DNA of 64,000 nucleotides from Bin87 sp965203985 (GCA_965203985.1 CBDBDS010000006.1:89248-153247); one strand, 5' to 3'. Shown: positions 9,766-19,803, counted from the first letter of the stretch. Program-made: numbers and translations. The notes: generated from the sequence alone by a model not told the origin.

Positions 9766-10846
9766 CGTTCAACGACCCATCGCCCAGACACTTGACCACG
9801 TCATCCGAGAAGCCAATGACAACCGTATCGTCACTGTTGCCGTCCATATCCATCTGACGCCGGTACAACTCCGCCAGATCAGTGCGGGCCAGCAGCTCCG
9901 TCAAGCAGTATTCAGCAGAAGCTCCCACCGGTTCCGGGTAATCCGCCTTGAGAATAGCCACGAACAGACGACCCGCCTTGTCCCTGGAGAGGCATCCGAA
10001 TACGTCCACCTCGTGCTGCTGGGCGTCGCCGTCCGAAACCACGGGCAACGTCATCACACGCTCAAAATCATCGCCGAGGCTGTCCTGAATACACCGACGC
10101 TCAGCCTCACTGAGACTGACCATCAGGTCGGCCCAGCGGCTCTCGGGATACACGGTGATGACCTCGGCTCGCGTCACGCCAGCGTACGGCGGATGCGCCG
10201 GCGACTCCAAAACGCTCCATTCAGTCCAAGGGCCAATCGCGTAACCGGCGCCGTCCAGACCTGGGTCAACGACAAACGCCGCACGCCACCTGACGGTCTG
10301 ACCGGCCGGAACCGGCACGATGAAGGTGTCGATGTAGTCGCCATCGTGAGGAGTTTCAGCCAGCCACAGGCCGATACCGTCCAGCTCCACCACCGTCCGG
10401 TCAGCGCCGGGGGCAACGCGGTCAACGGTGAACGCGATGCTGTCGTCGTAGAGATCAATCGTGAGGACCGGCGAACCCAGCTCAGCACGGTCATCCGCCA
10501 CCGGCCCCTCGAATTCGACCGCCTTCTGGAGCCGACCCATCGGGCCCGTCTGCGACGGCAATCCCGGCTCAGTCGCGGAACCGGATTCAATCCCGGCTGC
10601 TCCCGGCCCCTCCCGGTCCGATGCCGGAGTGCCGTCCGACGCATCGGACGCACCGGACGTCAGTGTCGCACGTCCACTTACAGGCGAGTCATTGGATACC
10701 GACGCGCTGCCATCGCGGTCCTGGCTCTGCACGGCTCCCGTTCCACCCACATTGTCAGGCTGTCCGGCGCATCCAGCAGCGACAGCCGCCGCGCAGACCA
10801 ACACGACCGCCGCCGTCAGAAACCCGCGAAGTCGAGGTGTTTTCAT
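9740..10846 (-). CDS. Putative lipoprotein of unknown function
   Basis: The 368-residue product begins MKTPRLRGFLTAAVVLVCAA and has a lipobox AVAAGC, so it should be lipidated on Cys 26 and face the outside. A low-complexity S/D/G-rich linker runs to about residue 110. The central part (residues ~125-225) has beta-rich character. The C-terminal ~120 residues contain a Cys-bearing helical region (AERRCIQDSLGDDFERV; VFGCLSRDKAGRLF; YCLTELLARTDLAELY). It overlaps the following membrane-protein gene. I do not recognise the family; export is well supported. Confidence 0.75.
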   Translation of the reverse strand: MKTPRLRGFLTAAVVLVCAAAVAAGCAGQPDNVGGTGAVQSQDRDGSASVSNDSPVSGRATLTSGASDASDGTPASDREGPGAAGIESGSATEPGLPSQTGPMGRLQKAVEFEGPVADDRAELGSPVLTIDLYDDSIAFTVDRVAPGADRTVVELDGIGLWLAETPHDGDYIDTFIVPVPAGQTVRWRAAFVVDPGLDGAGYAIGPWTEWSVLESPAHPPYAGVTRAEVITVYPESRWADLMVSLSEAERRCIQDSLGDDFERVMTLPVVSDGDAQQHEVDVFGCLSRDKAGRLFVAILKADYPEPVGASAEYCLTELLARTDLAELYRRQMDMDGNSDDTVVIGFSDDVVKCLGDGSLNDDVPAPSP

Positions 10847-11013
10847 GATCCGGACCTCCGCCCCAATGGGCCTATTTGACGCACCAGACGCCCTCAGACA
10901 GCCTTTTCAACAGATGGTAAGGGAATTTGCCACTGAGACCGGCAAAATCGATCTGGTGGCGTGACAGGCGTTGCCCTTATAGCCGTCTTTGCCCCGAAAG
11001 TCTGGCTGGCCGG

Positions 11014-11328
11014 TCACGTGGTAGTGACCAGACTGCGACGCCGCCAGAGACGGCAAGTGCCCCAAGCAGCCGCGCCGCTGGGTATAGGCAGCAGGAAGTA
11101 CCCAACCAGGGCAACGGATTCCCGCAACAGCCATCCCTCGACCCAGTACCAGCCCATCGAGCCGGCCACACCGACCAACCCGCCGGCAATCCCTGCCAGC
11201 ACCCCCTTGCCCCAACTGACGCCGTCCATCCGCCCAGCGCAGACCAGTCCGACCGCCAAGGCGGGGACGAACGCGAGCAGTAGCAGCAGCCACCAGAGGA
11301 AGATGAGCAGGAAGAAATAGGTCAACAT
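11014..11328 (-). CDS. Small membrane protein
   Basis: Taken from ATG 11328 (MLTYFFLLIFLWWLLLLLAF), giving 104 residues; an upstream in-frame start would add 30 unconvincing residues. Three to four hydrophobic segments are visible: the N-terminal one, GVLAGIAGGLVGVAGSMGWY, and VALVGYFLLPIPSGAAAWG. It has no recognised family. It stands alone on the minus strand, upstream of the lipoprotein gene. Confidence 0.55.
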   Translation of the reverse strand: MLTYFFLLIFLWWLLLLLAFVPALAVGLVCAGRMDGVSWGKGVLAGIAGGLVGVAGSMGWYWVEGWLLRESVALVGYFLLPIPSGAAAWGTCRLWRRRSLVTTT

Positions 11329-11687
11329 GGTTGCCGGGGATGCAGGCCAGGGCGCATCGGCGTCAGCATAACCCCTGCGAAGGGCCTTGACAGCGCTGGA
11401 CTGCCGGCCCGACCCCACGGCTCCAGCTCAGCCGCCCACGAAGAAGTCCAGGATATTGCCCAGCGTCGAGGTCTCGCCCTTGTAGAGCTCGGTGTAGTCG
11501 CACTGCTTGCAGGAAACCGTCAAGGATAGAGTCCCGAGGGGAGGGTATAACGGTCAAAACGCTGAGGCCACGTCTAAAGCACCGCGAAACCAGCGGCGTG
11601 GCCACCCAGCGTTGGTGCTAAAATCCAGCAAGAACATCACAGGCAGCTCCGGCCGAGCAGCAGATGACCAACGCATGAAGGTGTCCA
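11329..11687. other. Intergenic, no gene seen
   Basis: About 360 bases between a minus-strand membrane gene and the plus-strand EVE gene. Only short overlapping frames without domains are present. It presumably holds the divergent promoters. Confidence 0.4.
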
Positions 11688-12813
11688 ATGCAATACCATC
11701 TCGACCTCTGCAACCCTGAGACTTGGCAAGCCTTCACAGACGCCGGAGCCACACGTACTGGCTTCGCAGCACGGCGAAGACGCGTTGCCAGCGAACGAGT
11801 CAAGCCCGGCGACATCTTCCTCTGCTACATGACCCGTTTGTCGCGATGGTGCGGCGTCCTCGAAGTGGAATCGGGCCCGTTCAATGACGACACGCCGCTG
11901 TTCGGCACCACCGATCCGTATCCCATCCGGTTTAACGTCAAACCAATCGTCATCCTCAGCACGGAGTCGGCGGTGCCCATCCACGAGCCCGAGGTCTGGC
12001 AGACCCTGAGCATCACGAAACGGTTCCAATCGGGGGAACAGGGATGGACCGGATTCTTCCGGCAACCGCTCAACACCCTGGAAGACGAAGACGGACGCTT
12101 CCTGGAGGAGTTACTCAAGAACCAGCAGGCCAACCCCAAAGCGTACCCACTGAGCGACGCCGACCTGCGAAACTCAGGCAGAAGCAGACGATCCTCACGC
12201 AGACCGGCGAGGTCGAGGTCATCATCCCGGACCCCGAGGAAGAAGAACCTTCCACCGACGGAGAACCAACGGAAACCGACCAACTACAGCACCAGCTGGA
12301 ATCCACGCAGTACCAGGCCAAAGCGGCCCGGGTCGGTATCGAGATGGCTTCCACGTCTGGCTGCCAAGAAAAGACAGAGCCCGCGTCATGGAACTCATCC
12401 AGCCGGCCCGCCATGACAAGGTCCTGGACAGGCTCCCGCAAAACTTCGACCCGGCGACGAACACAACCATCGAGAACATCGACGTGCTGTGGCTCAGGGA
12501 CCGATCCATGGCCCGAGCGTTCGAAATCGAGCACACGACGGCCGTCTACTCCGGACTGTTGCGAATGGCCGACTTGCTGGCACTACAGCCCAACATGGAC
12601 ATCCGCCTTCACATCGTGGCGCCCGCGAGCAGATGGGACAAGTTCTCCCGAGAGGTCCAACGCCCGGTATTCTCGCTGCTTGCCCGGGGACCGCTCTACA
12701 AGCAGTGCTCATTCCTGTCGTACGACTCCATCGACGCGCTGGAACAGGCTCCGTACCTGTCCCACATGAGCGACACCGTAGTCGACGAACACGAAGAGTA
12801 CGCGGAGGTCTGA
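11688..12813 (+). pseudogene. EVE/PUA-like domain protein, interrupted by two frameshifts
   Basis: The first frame (ATG 11688, MQYHLDLCNPETWQAFTDAG) reads as an EVE-type PUA-like fold up to about 12170, including KPGDIFLCYMTRLSRWCGVL. Sense then jumps to a second frame (acidic linker VEVIIPDPEEEEPSTDGE) near 12175-12340, and to a third frame from about 12345 (GFHVWLPRKDRARVMEL) to the stop at 12813. The third part carries LWLRDRSMARAFEIEHTTAV and LLRMADLLALQPNMDIRLHI, which look like one conserved C-terminal domain with a nuclease-like E-x-E strand. Each shift equals one missing base, so this is a decayed gene or carries sequence errors. EVE domains bind modified bases in DNA or RNA and accompany restriction genes, so a defence role is plausible. 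Confidence 0.65.
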
Positions 12814-13147
12814 CGCCGTCCGAGGAATTGGCAGAGCCGGTGCTGCCACAGAACCCAACCTACTTAGGCGACCATCACCGAAAGATACTGGCAGGGACAC
12901 ACGGCCGACCACGATCCGAGTAAAGCCAGTGACCACACTCTCCAGAAGGACCATGGCCTCGAGATCAATCGCCGGCACCCAATAGCGTCGCCAACGGAAA
13001 GAGGCACGAACCACGTTGCAAAAGTAGGAGAGAAAATTTACCGCGCAGGCGACCTGACTATGTCGACACGCAGAGAAAAGATCCTGATCAACGGTATGAA
13101 GTCCTGAAGAGCCACGCCCACACCAAGCACCGCGCCGGCGACCACAC
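12814..13147. other. Intergenic between convergent genes, no gene seen
   Basis: About 330 bases between the plus-strand EVE gene and the minus-strand ASCH gene. I see no supportable frame, RNA gene or strong terminator. Confidence 0.4.
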
Positions 13148-13600
13148 TCAGACCCCGGTTTCCACTGCACGCTCCATCTCACTGAAGGATTCATGCTCCT
13201 CTGGCGTCACGTACCGCCAGGACTGAGGAACAGTGAAGTTGTCGAATTGGCCCCTCAGCTTGGCAAGTCCCGCCGGCTCGGCATATTCCCAGACATCAGT
13301 GATCTCTAGGGCATATGCTATCGACTGACCTGCGTAGTAGGCGTCGAAGTCATCCTTATCGACACCGGCCCATTCGGACACCCTGTCCCAGACGTCCTGC
13401 GGCGTCCCGGTCCATACCATTCCGACGCGGAATCCCCCCCGCAGCACCATGACGGGGCTGGTAACGTAGACGAACACGTCACGCCCCTCCATATGCGCCA
13501 AGGAACGTCTGCGCAGTTCGGCCTTTTTCAGGCCCCCAAATATCAGATCCGCATAACGGGGTTTTAGCGAAAGAAGAAGCGCTTTAGGTATCTCACTCAT
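13148..13600 (-). CDS. ASCH-domain (PUA-like) RNA-binding protein
   Basis: 150 residues. The N-terminus ALLLSLKPRYADLIFGGLKK followed by AELRRR is the signature strand-helix of ASCH domains, a PUA-like fold thought to bind RNA. The ATG at 13600 overlaps the TGA of the upstream gene as ATGA, so the two are translationally coupled. The partner is a GNAT-PIN fusion whose own C-terminus also looks PUA-like. The set suggests an RNA-modifying or RNA-cleaving module with the ASCH protein as specificity or control subunit. Fold assignment is by motif; the functional statement is inference. Confidence 0.75.
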   Translation of the reverse strand: MSEIPKALLLSLKPRYADLIFGGLKKAELRRRSLAHMEGRDVFVYVTSPVMVLRGGFRVGMVWTGTPQDVWDRVSEWAGVDKDDFDAYYAGQSIAYALEITDVWEYAEPAGLAKLRGQFDNFTVPQSWRYVTPEEHESFSEMERAVETGV

Positions 13601-15624
13601 TTTTGCTCCGGGTATCCCAGTTTCAGTAGCTTCCGAAACGTGGAGGGATCTATTTTCCTAGGCGATTGCAGCGAATGCCCTACCCCATCTTCGTCGAACA
13701 CATTCCAAATTTCGTCCAACGGTACACGTCTCCGAAGGGAAAAGGTATGCGAGAACAGCAAAGCCATCACCGTACTTGACACGTCGCCACCACACGTATC
13801 GTAAAGATCCCTCCACTCGAAGGCGCCGTACCTTCTGAATCGCCTGAACAGTTCCTTAGGCCTGTCGAGCACAACTTCATCAAGATGCGATATAGCAACA
13901 ATCTCTCTTGAGTCTCCGCTCACATACCACAGTATCCGTCCAGGAGCCTGGAGCATTTTATAATGAGTGGCCGCTCGATAGTACACCTTGCTCCAACGCA
14001 GAAGTACGGCAGGGTCGCCACCAAACATATCGATTGACGAAAGATGCCTGTCGATAAGATCGCGGGCAAAGATTGGTCTGATTGGTATCAGGAAGCAATT
14101 CTGGACAGTGTCCGAGAGCAGAGGCGAACAGGACCGTTCCATATCAACACCAAGCATATCCCTGTAGATATCCACGCAGCCCGGCACTAGTTCCGCAATT
14201 TTGGACAATACCGCGTCTCGTCCCTGGTAGCCGGTAAAGCAAAATCGGATGAACCCAGCACCCCAAGGCATGAATCCAATCTCAGAAACCGCGGGTAGGA
14301 GATCAAGGGGAACGACCGACTCCTCCAGCTCCACCAACTCACGATTCCTCATGACGGCCCTGCTGATCGCGTCCGCAATTGGAAAGAGCCTCATGGACGA
14401 GGAGTGAACAGAGCCGGCCACCCGGCATAGTCGTACGGTGAGGACACTCGGCGAGCCGTAGGTAATTCCCCGAACCGCGACCGGCTCATTATCGTGCCAG
14501 AGGACCTCAACCTCGCTCCCAAGATTATCAGAGACCAAGGAGTCAACTTTAGATCTGAGGTCTCCGAGACGCTCGCCCTGACGGAGGAAGCGGTCAAAAG
14601 GGAAACTCAAGATTTCCCCGGACGTCAGACGACGCCATGAGAGACCAAGGCCGGACACACGATCCGGCACATATGGTTGGGTCTCAGACAGTTCACGCAA
14701 CATGAGGATCAGCCCCGTCGGTGATACCACCCGGACGCCGACGGCAGCATGAATCCTTGCTGACCTGTTCAAGAGCAGTCGGTCTCGGGTCACGAAAATA
14801 TCCAACTCGGATGACGCGGCCTTCGCCAAGTGCCTGATGTCCGACCGTTGATTCTCTGTTCGGCTGGGCAAGATATCCTTGAGTCTCGTTTCGAAGTTTT
14901 CGACCAATTGCGGATGATGCTTCACCTCAAGGAACTGTCCGGCCCGACTCCTGGATGCTTCCCGTTTCGATGGACTGTCACTCCGATTGATCTCACTGAG
15001 GAGTTCATCGGTAAACCAAAGATTCACAGAATCGACGAAGAGGTCTGAAACCAAGGCCTTCGACGGCTGTGTAAAGTCGCTGTCCGGCCTGTCGAAGTCG
15101 AAAAATACCTGAGCGTCGATAACGGCATCAAGGACGTCATCGGACATATTGGCCTGGAACAACTCCAACTGATCGTGTAGTGCCAATTGAAGGCGCCAGA
15201 AAGTCAGGGGATGGCCTTCTCTTGACCGGCCGGGGCTTTCACTAATCGGCACGAATCCCAGCTTAGGCCACATGCGATGGGCAGGAAAATCGTTACGACA
15301 CCTGAGGGTAATGACCTTCTGAGTGGTGGACGACGCCCTCAAAGCCTCTAGAAGATTCCTTGCGACGCCCTTACCCCTTCCCTCCTCCGATACGCAGAGC
15401 TGCGCTATACGGAATCGCTCACGATTCGCCGCGTACATGAGATAGCCGACGAGTCCGCCGTCCTGGGTCTTGGCTCCAAGCACGCCTCCCTTGCCGAGGT
15501 AGTCTTCCAGGGCAGCGAGTGGTAGAAAGCCAACTGTTGCGGCGTTACGCTTCATCAGCTCGTCAACTGCGTCGAGGTCGGCAATCGTCATTACAGAGAT
15601 CGTTGTGACGGGTTCAGAGGTCAT
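13597..15624 (-). CDS. GNAT acetyltransferase - PIN nuclease - PUA-like fusion protein
   Basis: Start chosen at ATG 15624 (MTSEPVTTISVMTIADLDAV), with CGGAGA about 10 bases upstream; 675 aa. Residues 1-145 form a GNAT N-acetyltransferase (RIAQLCVSEEGRGKGVARNL holds the acetyl-CoA loop; FPAHRMWPKLGFVP is the usual C-terminal strand). Residues ~165-325 look like a PIN-type nuclease (DDVLDAVIDAQVFFDFD, then RHLAKAASSELDIFVTRD with late acidic residues). The last ~130 residues include ILWYVSGDSREIVAISHLDE, in the style of PUA/EVE folds. Three activities in one chain plus a coupled ASCH gene is unusual. Substrate is unknown; RNA is the best guess. It could be a toxin-antitoxin-like or anti-phage module. 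Confidence 0.75.
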   Translation of the reverse strand: MTSEPVTTISVMTIADLDAVDELMKRNAATVGFLPLAALEDYLGKGGVLGAKTQDGGLVGYLMYAANRERFRIAQLCVSEEGRGKGVARNLLEALRASSTTQKVITLRCRNDFPAHRMWPKLGFVPISESPGRSREGHPLTFWRLQLALHDQLELFQANMSDDVLDAVIDAQVFFDFDRPDSDFTQPSKALVSDLFVDSVNLWFTDELLSEINRSDSPSKREASRSRAGQFLEVKHHPQLVENFETRLKDILPSRTENQRSDIRHLAKAASSELDIFVTRDRLLLNRSARIHAAVGVRVVSPTGLILMLRELSETQPYVPDRVSGLGLSWRRLTSGEILSFPFDRFLRQGERLGDLRSKVDSLVSDNLGSEVEVLWHDNEPVAVRGITYGSPSVLTVRLCRVAGSVHSSSMRLFPIADAISRAVMRNRELVELEESVVPLDLLPAVSEIGFMPWGAGFIRFCFTGYQGRDAVLSKIAELVPGCVDIYRDMLGVDMERSCSPLLSDTVQNCFLIPIRPIFARDLIDRHLSSIDMFGGDPAVLLRWSKVYYRAATHYKMLQAPGRILWYVSGDSREIVAISHLDEVVLDRPKELFRRFRRYGAFEWRDLYDTCGGDVSSTVMALLFSHTFSLRRRVPLDEIWNVFDEDGVGHSLQSPRKIDPSTFRKLLKLGYPEQK

Positions 15625-16127
15625 CAATCCATTCTCCGAGCACTTGCAATGAAAAGCGCCTGCGCGTCCGTTCAAATCAACGGATTCTCCGGCATGAGTA
15701 CGTCTTTGCTAACGCCGCCGCTGTATTGTCAGCCGTAATATCTTGCGGAATTTCCGCGCTACAGCGTGGGGACAATTGCATCAAGATACCCGGAAACCCG
15801 GTTCCCGGCTACTGCTAAGCCCGAATCCACCACACGCCACCGCTTGGGCCAAAACGCCGTTACCCTAACCTGGTTACACGATAGACCAGACAGGCCAAAC
15901 CAAGCCCTCTGAAAGCGCGTCAGCCCCTTTACAGGTCTCACGCCAACCGCCATCTAGACCACTGGAACCGCCACTCGCCGTCGCCCAGCATGATGGGGTG
16001 ATGAGGATGCGCAAAATCCGAAATACCGCCCTAGCAGCAGCGACAACCTACAGGGAGACAGCGGTGCCCAGCCCCAGGCCGAAGTCCGCGATGCACAGGA
16101 AACCAATCCGGCACCATCAGGTCGATC
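15625..16127. other. Intergenic, no gene seen
   Basis: About 500 bases upstream of the GNAT-PIN gene (minus) and of the broken gene at 16128 (plus). It likely holds both promoters; no frame in it has domain support. Confidence 0.4.
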
Positions 16128-16577
16128 ATGCCATGCAACGAATTGGGACGACGACCCACAGGACATGCGAATACCCACGTTGGCACCGGCACCGTTCCCA
16201 TCGCTGGTGCTCAGGTCACCACAGAAGGCCGATCCGAACGACCAGCCACTCCAACCCCGACCCGAACCGTAACCGTAACCGAGGGTTACATAGAAGCGTT
16301 CGCGTTGTGCAACGGTCCTTACCAAGGAACCATAGAGGACTTCGACGCAGCCGCCGGCATCACCGGGATCAACGCCGACCTGCATAACCTGCTGACCCAC
16401 GCCCACATGTATAATGCGGTCGACCAAGCCACAGACGAGCCTGAGAAGTCATGAGAGTCGGCGGAAGCGGCCCTCCGGCACTTCAACAGTGCCCTAGACA
16501 TGGACCCACTCCACGAGCAAGCCAACGAGAGCTTTCAGATGCTGCACAGTAACCTGACCACCCTCGTAGCCGAGTGA
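16128..16577 (+). pseudogene. Degraded small gene with in-frame TGA
   Basis: One frame reads sensibly from a Thr/Pro-rich segment (TPTPTRTVTVTEGYIEAFAL) through DADLHNLL-like helices, stops at TGA 16452-16454, then continues in the same frame as EAALRHFNSALDMDPLHEQA to TGA 16577. The last part resembles a tetratricopeptide helix pair. The true 5' end is unclear. It is probably a gene inactivated by one nonsense mutation; the downstream regulator's GTG overlaps its final stop. Confidence 0.4.
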
Positions 16578-18010
16578 AAGGCACTGGCCAAGACGATGAC
16601 ATGACGCAACCGTGCCCAGGCGCTCAGGACAAGCCGGCCCGTCGTGACCGACGCGAAGAGAACATGACCAAGCCAATACCCTGTAACGCGCACCGGCAAC
16701 CTGAAGCACCCTCAACCGTCTTCCGCGACGCAGGACAGTTTCTCTCGGAATGGCACGACGCCAGCCGGAGGATGAGCGCAGACCGGCGCAACATCGCGGA
16801 CAAAGCGATGCTGCAGGGCCTCAGAATGGCGGACGTAGCACAGGAGACAGGCATAAGCCGCGAAAGGGCGCGCCAACAGACCGAAAGGACCATCAGCCAC
16901 ATGCGAAAGGCCGCCGACGCAAACCCGCAGGGAGAGCTGGCCCACGCGCGAGACGCCCTCACCCGCATATCAGAAGAGGCCGGAATACCGATATGGGAAT
17001 TCCACCGGGTTGGGGACAGGACCCGACAACGCATGACCGAGCACCTCATCAACCTGTCAGCCATAACCCCCGAGGAATCCCATCTTGTGGCCCCAGCCTC
17101 CCGTCTGGTGCCCCAGCCTGGAAGGGGGCGTCCCCTCCTGGACAGAGCCACTCACATCCTGCGCCGATTCCTGCTGAAACAGGCTGCCCCCGTCACGCCA
17201 GGGACGGCTTTCAGAGCGCTGGAGCCGTCGCACGTCGGCATCGCAATATGGCCCCACCTGGACATAGGGAAATTCGCCGTCAGCAGGGGTCTAGCCACGA
17301 TCACACCCGAGGGCGCAATCAAGGCGTCCGCCACGTTGCTGGAACGCAACCCGCGCGGTCGCGTGGCCGTCCACATGCACCAGGCGCTGCTGAACGCCGG
17401 CGAATGCATGAGCATCACAGAACTGAGAGACGCCGCGCAGGAACTTGCCAAGCAGGAGGGATCAGAGAAGATCTACGGGACGCAAAGGTGCATCAACATC
17501 GCCACCACAGACGACCGGTTCCGATGGGTTGGCAGCGCGAAATACGGACTGGCCGAATGGGGCGTCGGACACTCCACCCCGAACATCAAGGCCGGCACTC
17601 GCCGCGGCGTCGCGGATGAAATCATCCACCTGCTCCAAACCCGCCCCTACATCCACTTCACCGACCTGATGGACCACCTGAACCAGCGCTTCCAGATGCC
17701 CGAACCGTCCGTGCGGACCGCAATAAACCTATCCCCGCAGCTAGCCATCAGCGGCGTGCTGGTAACGAAAGCGGAACACGCCGGTCAGTACAACTGCCCA
17801 TCTCCAAGCAAACCGAAAATAAACGCCGCGGCACTGACCAAAGCCCGTACCAAAGCAGGCCTGACGGAAGAGCAGATGGCCCGGAAAATCGGAGCCAGCA
17901 TGGCCTCGATCGTCCGGTACGAGAAGGGCAGACAAACGCCACTGCCGGAGCGCCTGGAGAAGATCGCCGCCGTCCTGAACGTAGCCCCAGAGGAACTGCT
18001 GGACGGGTAG
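16574..18010 (+). CDS. Multi-HTH transcriptional regulator (sigma-4-like, HARE-HTH-like, XRE)
   Basis: Up to 478 aa; the GTG at 16574 overlaps the preceding stop, and ATG 16664 (MTKPIPCNAHRQPEAPS) is an equally possible start. Residues ~65-110 resemble sigma-70 region 4 (GLRMADVAQETGISRERARQ). Residues ~270-330 (ALLNAGECMSITELRDAAQE, then FRWVGSAKYGLAEWG) fit a HARE-HTH module, a winged helix that in bacteria occurs with restriction and RNA-polymerase-associated proteins. Residues ~420-475 form a Cro/XRE helix-turn-helix (AGLTEEQMARKIGASMASIV). The whole is a DNA-binding regulator built from at least three recognisers. It lies amid nucleic-acid-processing genes and may control them. Confidence 0.75.
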   Translation: MKGTGQDDDMTQPCPGAQDKPARRDRREENMTKPIPCNAHRQPEAPSTVFRDAGQFLSEWHDASRRMSADRRNIADKAMLQGLRMADVAQETGISRERARQQTERTISHMRKAADANPQGELAHARDALTRISEEAGIPIWEFHRVGDRTRQRMTEHLINLSAITPEESHLVAPASRLVPQPGRGRPLLDRATHILRRFLLKQAAPVTPGTAFRALEPSHVGIAIWPHLDIGKFAVSRGLATITPEGAIKASATLLERNPRGRVAVHMHQALLNAGECMSITELRDAAQELAKQEGSEKIYGTQRCINIATTDDRFRWVGSAKYGLAEWGVGHSTPNIKAGTRRGVADEIIHLLQTRPYIHFTDLMDHLNQRFQMPEPSVRTAINLSPQLAISGVLVTKAEHAGQYNCPSPSKPKINAAALTKARTKAGLTEEQMARKIGASMASIVRYEKGRQTPLPERLEKIAAVLNVAPEELLDG

Positions 18011-18757
18011 CGCGACGGCCGCGTCCAAGAAGAGCCTCGCGCCGCGCCAGAGGATCAGGACGCGGGAGATCAGGCCGGCTAGTCCCAACACGAGCCGCGT
18101 CCGCCGGCACCCGCAGCAGCGTTGGGCTAATCGCCGGCGAACCGCAGCGCCCGGCCTACCCAAAGCAGGCCCCCACCACTACACCAGACGCCACCAGATC
18201 GCCTGGAACGGCGTCACCCGACTTGGGAGGCGCATTCCTTATTGTCGTTAATCACCCATCGCCGCAGATCCTGGCCCAGTCTGCGGGTAGCCGACCGGAA
18301 ATTGGTGACACCTAGCCCTTACGCCAGCGGGAGCGGTGCGGATAGAATGGTCTCACCACTGCGGGCGCGTCGGCCGACGAACGGCTGGGCGCCCGCAGCG
18401 GACTTTCCCGCCGATTGTGCCTCCCGGCCGGGCGCAGCGGATTATGACGACTCGTGGGTCGCCGGGATGCCTCACCGTCGGCGTAAATTACGGAGACGGC
18501 TCCAGCCTGCATTGTGGCGAGCCCGCCAGCGGTTTACAATAATCGTGTCGCGCGGTGTGGCATTCGCACGACACCCCCTATAGTTTGGCCGCTCGCAGAA
18601 TAACCGTTGTGGGCGGCTATCGTATCGTCGCCCTCGCAGGTGTCCAGTTCGGGTTACGAGCCGGGACTGCGCCATGCTCTGGCCTGGGGTCGGCGGGCGG
18701 CAAACTCCGGTATGCCTGGATCAGGGTCTTCGCTCGGCAGGGCAGGAAATGGGTTCC
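18011..18757. other. Long intergenic region, no gene seen
   Basis: About 750 bases. Short frames on both strands lack ribosome sites and domains. A small hairpin with GTGTCG/CGACAC arms lies near 18547-18576. No transposon end or RNA gene is recognised. Confidence 0.4.
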
Positions 18758-19606
18758 ATGAATGAGCAACGGCGGGGAGTATTGATCGCCATTGACTGGG
18801 AGAACATCCGGCGGGGCGCGCAGCTCTACCAACGCCGGGTCAGGCCGGCCGAGCTGTGCCGGGCCATGGGCGACGTGGGAGCGGTATTCGGAGAGGTGAG
18901 GGGAGGCAAGGCCTTTGGGGACTGGTCGCTGCGGCCCGACGATGGGCAGGAGTTCGCGGAGCAGGACATCGTGCCGTATCACGCGCCTCGCAGCAGCGCC
19001 GGCAAGGACCGTTCCGACCCGGCCATCCTGCTGGAGGTCTATGAGTGGATCCGGGACCGGGAGGACTGCGGCACGGTGATCCTGGGCTCGGGGGATTCCG
19101 ACTACCAGGCGCTGGTGGACCGGGCGAGGCTGCACGGGCGGCGCATCGTGCTGTGCGCCTTCAGCCAGTCGGTGTCCCGGGACATGCTGGCCACGGCGCC
19201 GCTGTTTCCGCTGGAGGCCGAGCTGGGCATCCAGCTGGCGGAGCATGGCGACGTGGAGGCGCCTGTCGCAGCGGTTCCTGAAGTCGAAGATACCGGCGTT
19301 GACGACCTTCTGGGGCGGTTTGTGCGGGAGATGGACCGGCTGGAGGGCCGGATGAACTTTGTGGGCTACAGCATGCTGTGCAACCAGTGGATGCTGGACT
19401 GGGGGATGGGATGGAACGAGCACGAGTGCCGGAGGCTGGTTGACGAGTACCAGCAGGCAGGCATCGTGGAGCGCCACGAGGTGGTCAACCGGAACAATCC
19501 CGACTGGCCCACGGCGGCGGTGCGGCTGGTGCGGAGCAACGAGGCGGTGCGACGCGCGCTGGGGTTCAGCGACGGGCCGATATCGAACCCGGTCCTGACG
19601 CGCTGA
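18758..19606 (+). CDS. NYN-domain (LabA/DUF88-like) nuclease family protein
   Basis: Start chosen at ATG 18758 (MNEQRRGVLIAIDWENIRRG), with AGGA about 11 bases upstream; 282 aa. Residues 7-150 form a NYN domain, a PIN-like metal-dependent RNase fold: LIAIDWENI gives the first acidic residue, SDPAILLEVYEWIRDRE the second, and VILGSGDSDYQALVDRARLH the third (GSGDSDY is diagnostic). Residues ~195-270 are a winged-helix-like tail (FVGYSMLCNQWMLDWGMGWN, ECRRLVDEYQQAGIVERHEV) that may bind nucleic acid. All expected acidic residues are present, so activity is likely. RNA processing is the likely role; the target is unknown. Confidence 0.85.
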   Translation: MNEQRRGVLIAIDWENIRRGAQLYQRRVRPAELCRAMGDVGAVFGEVRGGKAFGDWSLRPDDGQEFAEQDIVPYHAPRSSAGKDRSDPAILLEVYEWIRDREDCGTVILGSGDSDYQALVDRARLHGRRIVLCAFSQSVSRDMLATAPLFPLEAELGIQLAEHGDVEAPVAAVPEVEDTGVDDLLGRFVREMDRLEGRMNFVGYSMLCNQWMLDWGMGWNEHECRRLVDEYQQAGIVERHEVVNRNNPDWPTAAVRLVRSNEAVRRALGFSDGPISNPVLTR

Positions 19607-19803
19607 TGTTGCCGGAAATGGGTGAGGCGGGTCGGGTCTGGACGTCGCCCGGTTGCCGGAGAGAAGACAGGGGAGCGTTGCGGCCGTGGGCTGGGAGCTT
19701 GGGAACCCGCTGCCCGGGATGCGGTTCGTTGCGGCAGCCGACATCGGAACCTATACTTGCGCGGCGAATATGGTGCCGCAACGTTCATCACGGCTGAGGG
19801 AGC

